Assembly: GCA_030377945.1 (NCBI GenBank)
Contig: JAUCGD010000191.1
Location: 1 to 6,281 of the forward strand
DNA: 6,281 nt
Origin: Desulfobacterales bacterium HSG17
Lineage (GTDB): Bacteria; Desulfobacterota; Desulfobacteria; Desulfobacterales; Desulfococcaceae
Reading direction: 5' to 3'
Below are positions 1 to 5,962 of this stretch, in pieces (positions within the stretch are counted from its first letter, which is position 1; every line of letters begins with the position of its first letter). The position numbers were made by a program, and so were the translations under genes. The notes under the pieces were generated by a model. The model was not told the DNA's origin. It saw only the letters and a program-made list of their open reading frames with translations, and did not search any database.

Positions 1-11
1 CTGTAAATTAT

Positions 12-352
12 TCATATATTATTACTGCTGCATAATTCTTCAATATCCGATTCATCAGGTTTATGAGTATCCATCCATTTATCAAATTCTTCCAAACGGT
101 TTTTAAATTTTTCTGTATGAAATATTTTTTCAGAATCAGGTATAAATTCACCTATATTTAAAATCCTGAAAAGCCCTTCCATAACAAAGGTACTGAAGAC
201 AGCATCGGAAATCTGAAACCGAGTTTCACCAGTGCCACCGGTGTTACCATATTGGCAAGTCCAAGCCTGAGACCCGGAACCGGTGAGGTGTCATGGATTC
301 CGATATTTGCAGCACACATGAGACAGCTACAAGAAGTGCATTTATAAATCAT
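12..352 (-). pseudogene. Decayed Gx transporter / heptaprenyl diphosphate synthase component I remnant
   Basis: A broken gene whose pieces lie in three successive reading frames. Reading leftward, the first frame (about 348-283) gives FINALLVAVSCVLQISESMT, like the first helix of the Gx transporter family (PF07456). The next frame (about 285-215) gives PVPGLRLGLANMVTPVAL, the family's hallmark loop, normally PG-[VIL]-[KR]-LGLANIVTL. The third frame (about 221-180) gives RFQISDAVFSTFVM, resembling the family's following EISVLRT-SSF-MG stretch. Restoring one C near 283 would join the first two frames as MTPHPVPGLRLGLAN, so a single-base deletion is likely; a second shift lies near 215. The third frame then runs to a TGA at 12-14 through an acidic tail that I do not recognise, so a deletion has probably fused it to other sequence. 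An ATG at 352 may be the old start. Family members are membrane proteins often found near ApbE, FMN-binding or Rnf genes. Assignment is from remembered motifs, not a search. Confidence 0.55.
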
Positions 353-372
353 CTGCTTCCATGACTTTCCAT

Positions 373-556
373 TAGAGTTGTTGCCAAATAAAACATATTG
401 ATTTTGTTGCTTTTTTATTTTCGAAAATTACAAAATTTGTAGAAAAATCCCTTTTTATGAGTTTTATCTCTGGTAATCCCTTTTCAAAAGAGATATTTCT
501 TTATTGGATTTGCAATTTCCTATAAAATCAGTCACTTTTATTCGGCAACAACTCTA
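373..556. mobile_element. MITE-like element with 21-bp terminal inverted repeats
   Basis: Positions 373-393 and the reverse complement of 536-556 match at 20 of 21 bases. Both begin TAGAGTTGTTGCC and continue AATAAAA, and the single mismatch is at 386. Weaker matching continues inward: TGATTTT sits at the same offset in both arms, making an imperfect repeat of about 33 bp. If the outermost TA at each end is a target duplication, the element proper is 375-554. The interior is very AT-rich, holds no open frame of note, and includes a perfect 12-bp palindrome (417-428) and a short dyad (465-471 with 489-495). This fits a non-autonomous miniature element mobilised by a transposase elsewhere, or a collapsed insertion sequence. 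It sits 10 bp beyond the stop codon of the polyferredoxin gene and 20 bp before the decayed Gx gene. I cannot assign an IS family from the ends. Confidence 0.6.
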
Positions 557-566
557 TTATTGATTT

Positions 567-2486
567 TTACAAAATAATTTTTAAAAGGATATTGATGCAG
601 ATAAGGGCAAACACGGATGGCAAACTCATTGCAAGGAAAAGCGAGGATTTTTTATTGATAATTTCTTGTAAAGACTGCAGGCCTCTGTTCAATCCAAGGT
701 AAAGTCCGGTCAGTAATACTATCCCTTGTATTAAAGGTATCCATTGGGGAAGAAATGGTTTAAAATGAACATTTGCCAAATTGAAAATATTCCATCCAAG
801 TCCCAGCGGATCTGATAATATGGAAATTACATAACCGTAATTAATCATGATTGCCGGCAGGCTGAAAGAAATCCATGCAAATATACCGACAGGTATTAAT
901 ATGTACGTTAGCTTGAATATAAGCGTTCTGTCAGGTATGGGGTTCTTTGCCAGATAATTAGACATTTTACATAAAAGAATAAAAATCGCAGGAAAAATAA
1001 CCAGTGCAAGCGACCAAACGACGGCAACAAATATTAAAAAATGCTTGATATTTCCTGATTCGGTCACATTGGCCGCATCCTTGATAACACCCCATGGTCC
1101 AAGCATGACGGCACTAAAAACAATAGCCACCACCAACATGATAATGACATTATAAACTTCATCATATCCCTTAATGAGCCTGTCGGATCCAAAAGGCCGT
1201 AAAAAAATACCGATATTATCTTTGGGACAGCTTTTGATGCATTCTGTACACAGGCCGCAGTCAGTATTGCGCTTCATGTTACCAATGTATTGATTCCAGG
1301 GGCAGGCCCAACCGCCAGGACTCCCTGAAAAGCAGGATTTCACCCTGTGTTTTTTGCACACATCCTTGTCAATCGAACGGATTTCAGTCATGGCTGCCAT
1401 TGAATATGTGCCTAAAAAGCCACCCACAGGACATAAGTATCTACAAAATACCCGGTGGCGGAAAAAGATGGTACAAAAAAATGTAACACATAGAATCAAT
1501 AAAAAGATCAGAGCTGTGGCAACAGGTCTTGTGATCAAAATCATTCCGAACGAGATCAAAATCAGGAACAGGATATTCTGCAGCCAGATATTCTGCAGTT
1601 TTTTGGGCCAGTCCCACTCAAGCCCGAAGAAACGGTGGTGCAGTTTTTTATACCGTTCAGGCATATACCTGACAGTTGCAATCCTTTTTCTGCTGAGCCA
1701 CTCTGCCGGGACCGGAAGGGGGCACATAAAGCACCAGACTCTTCCTCCAAACGGAACCATGACCGCTTTTAGTAGAAACCACCACAAAATCCATACAAAA
1801 ACAATGGCAATATTCCTGTTTCCCACCGGGCTGCCCCAGAGACTGGATAAAATAAACACATAAAAGACGATCAAGTTCAAAAGGACAAAAAAAAGCTGAA
1901 AATTTCTTAGCTTGACCAGTTTTTTGAACCTGGGAAACTTATCAAACAGGTCAATGCAATAAGGAGTAGTTTGATGATTTTTTTTATAATAGCCTGACAA
2001 TAAAACGTAAAATGTAATCCATACAGACATGGAAACTGCAAAATGGTACGCAGTGTTAGGCCTGACAATCATTTCCCCTGTCATAAAGGGGTGAAGGTTT
2101 CCGCATGTCTTTGTACAGCGGAAGATATGCTTTCCTGATCGGGATGCTGTAAATTTGACCGACGATACCCGTATCCAGTCTCGTTTTAAAGAGTCAGAAT
2201 CATGTGTATCCGTCATTTTCCTGAAACTGGTTCCTTTTTTAGCCATCAGATCAATGGCGTACCCATCCAGGTGAAATCCGTGGGTCACATCGGATGAAGA
2301 AAATTTTAAAATAATCGTATCGCCTTTGTTGACAATGATCCTTGATGGCGAATATTGAAATTTCTTTGCATTGACGGAAATATGCCGCACTCTTTTTTCA
2401 TTTGGAATGATGGCCAGGGCTAGCGGAAGAATAATTGCCAGTTCAAAACTGAAAATAAGAATAAAATAATATTGTTTACGGGTCAT
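567..2486 (-). CDS. CuA cupredoxin fused to NosR/NapH-like membrane polyferredoxin
   Basis: Predicted membrane protein of 639 residues that would carry electrons between a periplasmic copper centre and iron-sulfur clusters. Residues about 8-27 form an N-terminal membrane helix. Residues about 35-142 are a cupredoxin domain with the full CuA ligand set: H69 in DVTHGF, then C124, C128, H132 and M135 in CTKTCGNLHPFM, the C-x3-C-x3-H-x2-M pattern of COX subunit II and N2O reductase. Helices at about 146-166, 197-216, 226-247 and 299-342 follow, with the NosR/NapH signatures WCFMCP (C252, C255) and CRYLCP (C348, C352). A ferredoxin-like segment has C377, C385, C395P and the classic C410-x2-C413-x2-C416-x3-C420-P. 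About 200 more residues carry four or five extra helices beyond the normal NapH core. The ATG overlaps the upstream stop as ATGA with no good Shine-Dalgarno, which suggests translational coupling. Domain calls are firm. The role and partner are inferred, and no oxidase or nosZ is visible nearby. Confidence 0.88.
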   Translation of the reverse strand: MTRKQYYFILIFSFELAIILPLALAIIPNEKRVRHISVNAKKFQYSPSRIIVNKGDTIILKFSSSDVTHGFHLDGYAIDLMAKKGTSFRKMTDTHDSDSLKRDWIRVSSVKFTASRSGKHIFRCTKTCGNLHPFMTGEMIVRPNTAYHFAVSMSVWITFYVLLSGYYKKNHQTTPYCIDLFDKFPRFKKLVKLRNFQLFFVLLNLIVFYVFILSSLWGSPVGNRNIAIVFVWILWWFLLKAVMVPFGGRVWCFMCPLPVPAEWLSRKRIATVRYMPERYKKLHHRFFGLEWDWPKKLQNIWLQNILFLILISFGMILITRPVATALIFLLILCVTFFCTIFFRHRVFCRYLCPVGGFLGTYSMAAMTEIRSIDKDVCKKHRVKSCFSGSPGGWACPWNQYIGNMKRNTDCGLCTECIKSCPKDNIGIFLRPFGSDRLIKGYDEVYNVIIMLVVAIVFSAVMLGPWGVIKDAANVTESGNIKHFLIFVAVVWSLALVIFPAIFILLCKMSNYLAKNPIPDRTLIFKLTYILIPVGIFAWISFSLPAIMINYGYVISILSDPLGLGWNIFNLANVHFKPFLPQWIPLIQGIVLLTGLYLGLNRGLQSLQEIINKKSSLFLAMSLPSVFALICINILLKIIL

Positions 2487-2980
2487 TTTTCAACTACCAG
2501 GGTACCCTGCATGACGTTGTGCATATCTCCGCAATATACGTTGCATGCAAAAATAAATGTCCCCGCTTTATCCGCCTTGAACTTTACATAGCGTGTGCTG
2601 CCCGGTTCAATACCCTTGGAAACGTATATGCCATATTCTTTCAGGGCAAACCCGTGGGAGACATCCGCACTCCTCAACTTAATTATCACATTGTCATTTA
2701 ATGAAACCCGGATTACCGGTTTTTTGTTTTTTTCCCCCTTTTTAAATAAGGAGAGCATGTCCCAGGCCTTGATGTCCCCTAAAATCCAGCCTTTTTGGGA
2801 GTGACCTGTCAAAATGAATTCTTTGGTGCCGGATGACGAGCTTTCAGGTTTTAGAGACTCATCATAAGTGCGAATACCCAAAGAGATCAGAATTAATAGA
2901 GCGATAATAAACCCCAAATAAGCATAATCTTTTTTCATTTCTACAAAACTATTTTCCCAGGGTTCATTTTTTATAACCAT
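2483..2980 (-). CDS. Membrane-anchored CuA-domain cupredoxin (COX2-like)
   Basis: Small protein of 165 residues with one N-terminal membrane helix (about 20-36) and a periplasmic cupredoxin domain (about 88-165). The CuA ligands are all present: H109 in DVSHGF, then C146, C150, H154 and M157 in CNVYCGDMHNVM, matching the C-x3-C-x3-H-x2-M loop of cytochrome oxidase subunit II. A binuclear copper electron-transfer site is therefore likely. COX II proper usually has two helices, so this short single-helix form resembles the subunit II-like proteins of ba3-type oxidases or a free-standing CuA carrier. The start is uncertain. The ATG at 2980 has no Shine-Dalgarno. An ATG at residue 15 (position 2938), directly before KKDYAYLGF and the helix, looks more natural but also has only a weak upstream signal. 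The stop overlaps the start of the CuA-polyferredoxin gene, so the two proteins are likely made together. Confidence 0.88.
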   Translation of the reverse strand: MVIKNEPWENSFVEMKKDYAYLGFIIALLILISLGIRTYDESLKPESSSSGTKEFILTGHSQKGWILGDIKAWDMLSLFKKGEKNKKPVIRVSLNDNVIIKLRSADVSHGFALKEYGIYVSKGIEPGSTRYVKFKADKAGTFIFACNVYCGDMHNVMQGTLVVEK

Positions 2981-3052
2981 CTGTAATTTTAAATAAACTT
3001 ATAATATTGATTTGCGACAAGGAAACATTGAAAATAATGGAAAAAGAGCAAA

Positions 3053-3106
3053 GAGCGACTAAAGGCCATTATGCAAAGGTTTCACTATATAGGCTTACAA
3101 TCGCTC
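3053..3106 (-). terminator. Imperfect hairpin followed by a T-rich run between the two gene modules
   Basis: On the minus strand, GAGCGA (3106-3101) pairs with TCGCTC (3058-3053). After an internal loop, a GCC/GGC-centred stem pairs 3092-3096 with 3063-3067, leaving a loop of about 24 nt. The sequence immediately downstream on the minus strand is TTTGCTCTTTTTCC. It lies about 48 nt past the cytochrome b stop, so it could end or attenuate the cytochrome transcript before the CuA genes. The stem is short and interrupted, so it could also be a leader structure or chance pairing. A separate weaker 7-bp AT-only stem lies at 3124-3141. Confidence 0.25.
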
Positions 3107-3153
3107 GTTATTAATGGATACGGATTCAAAAATCTTTGAATTTCTGACTCAAC

Positions 3154-3990
3154 TCAGTGCAGTGTAATGTAACGGCTATATATAATTCCATTTATTAAAA
3201 GGTATACGCCAAATCCCAAAGCGGTATATCCAAAAATAAAATAGATAATCTTATAGACTAGCGAGGGAGGTTTTACCGTGGAGGCTTCAAGTTGTCCCTC
3301 ATTCTTCAATTGTGAATGCCAGGCCGGTTTTTCCTCTTCCAACTCTTCTATTGGAATACTGCCTGCAAACATGGCTTCATTCATGGGAAAACTTGAAGGT
3401 CTTAAATGACCCACATAAAAATGAACAATAAATATATAAGACACTGCAAGAATTGCTTCTGCCCTGTGCAGTAACACCGCTATATTAAGACACCAGCCGG
3501 GAACATAACGACTTGCAGCAATCGGATACATCAGCATAATCCCGGTAATGGCCAAAAGGGGCATTCCCCAGTAGACTGCCCAGTAGTCAAACTTTTCCCA
3601 ATACGCCCATCGTCCCAGTTTGGGACGGGAACCTAAACCGAAAAGCCAGAGTATTCTTTGCCAAAGATGTTTTGCATCCTGGATATTCGGTATAAGGGAG
3701 TCGGGACCGAAAAGACTTGTCCAAAAATTTTTCCAGTCTATTCTTGTCAGCAGATACAGCGTATGGAAAATAAATCCATAGATCATAAGAACACCGACCC
3801 CTTTATGGATCAAAATTGAAGTGTCGTATCCTCCAAAAACAGCATTCAGATTTTTGCCCCATGTTGTAGGGAAAAATAGCCGACTGAATCCTGTTGCTGT
3901 TTGAATGAGAAAGGTTAAAATCAGGAAAAGATGAAACACCCTGTCCAAAACACTAAATCGTTTAATGCGCATTGTTTGCATCTCCGTCAC
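3154..3990 (-). CDS. Di-heme cytochrome b, FdnI/HydC-like quinone-interacting membrane subunit
   Basis: Integral membrane protein of 278 residues in the prokaryotic cytochrome b561 / formate dehydrogenase gamma / hydrogenase b-subunit superfamily. It would bind two b hemes and exchange electrons with the (mena)quinone pool. Five helices are visible at about 18-36, 59-81, 135-157, 170-192 and 246-270. The N-terminal RFSVLDRVFHLFL fits the family's opening heme-ligand helix (H20). Further candidate ligands are H62, H76, H175 and H190. An acidic segment (about 216-221) in the loop before the last helix resembles Geobacter Cbc-type cytochromes b. A GTG at 3990 overlaps the upstream TGA as GTGA, but an ATG at 3981 is preceded by AGGTGA at a 5-nt spacing and may be the real start, giving 275 residues. 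It sits directly after the triheme cytochrome gene, its likely complex partner. No molybdopterin or hydrogenase catalytic subunit is present, so a quinol:cytochrome c role is favoured over formate or hydrogen oxidation. Confidence 0.85.
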   Translation of the reverse strand: MTEMQTMRIKRFSVLDRVFHLFLILTFLIQTATGFSRLFFPTTWGKNLNAVFGGYDTSILIHKGVGVLMIYGFIFHTLYLLTRIDWKNFWTSLFGPDSLIPNIQDAKHLWQRILWLFGLGSRPKLGRWAYWEKFDYWAVYWGMPLLAITGIMLMYPIAASRYVPGWCLNIAVLLHRAEAILAVSYIFIVHFYVGHLRPSSFPMNEAMFAGSIPIEELEEEKPAWHSQLKNEGQLEASTVKPPSLVYKIIYFIFGYTALGFGVYLLINGIIYSRYITLH

Positions 3991-4670
3991 CTATCCTTTT
4001 TTTTGCTGAACAATTCTCTTAATCCCATCAGTAAGGAATGAGGAATGAAAAAAGCCAGGGTCCCAGCCAAAAGCACCAGCATAAACCAGTAAGAATAATA
4101 AAGTGCGGGAAAAACAGTCTTCGTACTTAACGATCCTGCATCAGGCTCATGGATCACATAACTTGCAAAAGAGGCAGAGGCACCTTCATGGCATTTTGCA
4201 CAGATATAGGCATGCCTTCTGATCGGGTTCATGGGTGAATAGTAATGATTGATGCTTGCTATAGGTTCCGGGCCATGGCACTGTCTACAGGTAAGGTTTG
4301 CCCGGACAGTATGAATATCATGGCTTTCATTAACATGACACTCTTCACACCTTCGATTATCATAAAATTTGACGCCCCGATGTGAGTCAGCCTGGCGATA
4401 ACGACTACGGACTGAAGCGGCAGTGGAACTGTATGCAAAAGGCTCCCGATCAACACCGCGGAATTTCATTACCAGCGGGCTTTCATGGCGGGGCCTCACT
4501 TCATATTTTTCATAATAGCCTGTGCTGACTTCATGTTGCTTGTAGCGGTTGATATACGATGCCACCTCTTCTCCCTGCCCTAATGACAGGGCAGGAAGGA
4601 GAAGCATAGCAAGCAGGGCGAAGGATATTATCCGGACAGTAGTTCTACTGTTATAAATTATATTTCGCAT
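3987..4670 (-). CDS. Triheme c-type cytochrome with C-terminal membrane anchor
   Basis: Protein of 227 residues with an N-terminal signal sequence (hydrophobic core about 13-30), a periplasmic region and one C-terminal helix (about 189-212) followed by a positive tail ending KKKDR. Three heme c motifs are present: CEECH (C108-H112), CRQCH (C128-H132) and CAKCH (C157-H161). Extra histidines (H97, H117, H120, H142, H153, H174) are candidate distal ligands. The exported, tail-anchored layout places the hemes on the periplasmic side next to the cytochrome b encoded immediately downstream, suggesting a bc-type quinone:cytochrome c complex like Geobacter Cbc modules. The ATG at 4670 has AGGAG (4677-4681) six bases upstream, a clear start. 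Only 17 nt separate it from the octaheme gene, and its stop overlaps the next start, so it is in the same operon. The first 95 mature residues match no domain that I recognise. Confidence 0.87.
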   Translation of the reverse strand: MRNIIYNSRTTVRIISFALLAMLLLPALSLGQGEEVASYINRYKQHEVSTGYYEKYEVRPRHESPLVMKFRGVDREPFAYSSTAASVRSRYRQADSHRGVKFYDNRRCEECHVNESHDIHTVRANLTCRQCHGPEPIASINHYYSPMNPIRRHAYICAKCHEGASASFASYVIHEPDAGSLSTKTVFPALYYSYWFMLVLLAGTLAFFIPHSLLMGLRELFSKKKDR

Positions 4671-4687
4671 AACCTACTCCTGCTTAA

Positions 4688-5962
4688 TTAATTATCCTCT
4701 TTGTATTTAATGGATTCAATCGCCTGCCCCACAGGTTTGGGCATCTTTGCAAGCGTTTGCCAGGCCGCTTGAAGTTCCTTAAGATCCTGATTTTTATGCT
4801 CGTGACAGGTCTGGCACGAGTTCGGAACTTTCGGGTTTTTCAACGTGTCCTCAGGCAGCAACGTTACAAACACATGGCTGTGAATATCTCCAGATTCCGC
4901 ACTCTTTGCAATTCTAGGCATATGACATCCTATACAATTTGCAAAGGAATGAATTGAATGTCCGAAATTATTGTTAATCATTTCATGGCAGCTCAAGCAT
5001 TGTTTTGAACCTGCAAAACTTGTCTGGGAACGCGTCGGCGGCATGCCAAGCTGATGCACATAATGACAGGAATTGCATGTCACACCTTCTTTTGCATGTT
5101 TGGACTGCTGCCAGTCAATAAACTGTTGATGATGTCCCTTGGAAAATTCATTGGCATATACATGCTTTTTATCACCAACCTCAAAGGATGTGGATTTATA
5201 ATATGCTGACAGGGCTTTGCCGGGCGCGTAGCCCACTGGCCATCCTCCACCTTTTTTCATAGTTGACTTACCGCGGTTGTGGCATGATCCGCAGATCTGA
5301 GCAGCTACGCCCATGGTCAATTTAGCAGGATTGACAATGGTATTTCGTTTTTCAAAAACTTCGGTTTTAGGTAATGCTGCATGCCAGGAACCTTTACCGT
5401 GACAGGATTCACAACCGACACCAGGTTCTATAAAGGTATTAGTATCAAGATTTACCCCGGTTGCGTGGCATCCGCCGCATTTTAAAAGCCAGGGTCTCTT
5501 ATCCCAGTCTTTTTCATGGTAATTTACCCATCTGTTTGTCTCTGCATTGTACTGAATAGGGGAAATAAAAAGGGTATTATCTTTCTTTACAAGATAACGT
5601 TGTTTCCACTGACTCCCGATTGTATAGAGGATTTCATCCTTTTTCGGGACATAGACTTGATCTGCCGGCACCTTAAGTTTCTTACTAAGTTTAGCAAGGT
5701 CAGTGCGTATGGTTTTTTCGTCTATTGGAACAATAATGGCATCTTCATTAGCTTTTGCATCCTGAAGCATGCGGGAGTGCATGGTCATTTTCCATGAGTC
5801 ATAATGCTCCAGATGACACATTTTACAGGTGTCGGAACCGACAAATTTTTTAGGTTGAGAAGTTACAGCAGCCACGTCAACGGTTTGATCCTTACTGCAC
5901 CCCCAAATTCCTAATGCGAAAACTCCCAGCATCAAAAGTGAGGTTAAGATTTTTTTTCCCAT
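4688..5962 (-). CDS. Octaheme c-type cytochrome, probable lipoprotein (cytochrome c554-like)
   Basis: Protein of 424 residues with eight CXXCH heme motifs, at C46, C162, C184, C224, C296, C322, C343 and C383. The first, in VGSDTCKMCHLEHYDSW, matches the start of the cytochrome c554 family. The seventh reads CIGCHMPR and is followed by GDIHSHVF, a pattern common in large multiheme electron-transfer cytochromes. The N-terminus MGKKILTSLLMLGVFALG then IWGC resembles a lipoprotein signal. C22 would be lipidated, and serine at +2 favours the outer membrane; tryptophan at -2 is unusual. The start at 5962 is chosen because AAGGAGG (5968-5974) lies five bases upstream and the signal peptide begins there. 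The frame stays open to an ATG at 6106, but those 48 residues do not look like protein. No CXXCK site exists, so nitrite reductase chemistry of the NrfA/ONR type is unlikely and an electron-carrier role is favoured. It is the first gene of the operon and the probable redox partner of the downstream bc pair. Confidence 0.9.
   Translation of the reverse strand: MGKKILTSLLMLGVFALGIWGCSKDQTVDVAAVTSQPKKFVGSDTCKMCHLEHYDSWKMTMHSRMLQDAKANEDAIIVPIDEKTIRTDLAKLSKKLKVPADQVYVPKKDEILYTIGSQWKQRYLVKKDNTLFISPIQYNAETNRWVNYHEKDWDKRPWLLKCGGCHATGVNLDTNTFIEPGVGCESCHGKGSWHAALPKTEVFEKRNTIVNPAKLTMGVAAQICGSCHNRGKSTMKKGGGWPVGYAPGKALSAYYKSTSFEVGDKKHVYANEFSKGHHQQFIDWQQSKHAKEGVTCNSCHYVHQLGMPPTRSQTSFAGSKQCLSCHEMINNNFGHSIHSFANCIGCHMPRIAKSAESGDIHSHVFVTLLPEDTLKNPKVPNSCQTCHEHKNQDLKELQAAWQTLAKMPKPVGQAIESIKYKEDN

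Noticed and set aside
158..352. An intact 64-residue cysteine-containing small protein starting at 352 (a CTSCSCLMC stretch suggests Fe-S binding).
   Set aside because: The cysteines appear only in the wrong frame. The neighbouring frames read as Gx transporter segments, so this is a frameshifted remnant.
1354..1863. A 169-residue open frame on the plus strand opposite the CuA-polyferredoxin gene.
   Set aside because: It lies wholly antisense to a strongly supported gene. Its translation has no recognisable domain and it has no ribosome binding site worth noting.
2483..2980. Ordinary cytochrome c oxidase subunit II of an aa3 oxidase.
   Set aside because: It is a short single-helix protein with no subunit I, III or IV gene nearby, and it is coupled to a polyferredoxin instead.
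3154..4670. Formate dehydrogenase or Ni/Fe hydrogenase membrane subunits.
   Set aside because: No molybdopterin, Ni-Fe or ferredoxin-type electron-transfer subunit is encoded next to them. The partner is a multiheme c protein instead.
5516..5797. Plus-strand open frame opposite the octaheme cytochrome, with similar short ones at 2519-2701, 2595-2804 and 4757-4957.
   Set aside because: These are mirror frames of genes with clear heme or copper motifs, and they show no protein-like features.
4688..5962. Assignment as NrfA/ONR nitrite reductase or hydroxylamine oxidoreductase, because it has eight hemes.
   Set aside because: There is no CXXCK catalytic motif, and the first heme region resembles c554-type carriers. 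I see no evidence for the HAO P460 cross-link tyrosine context.
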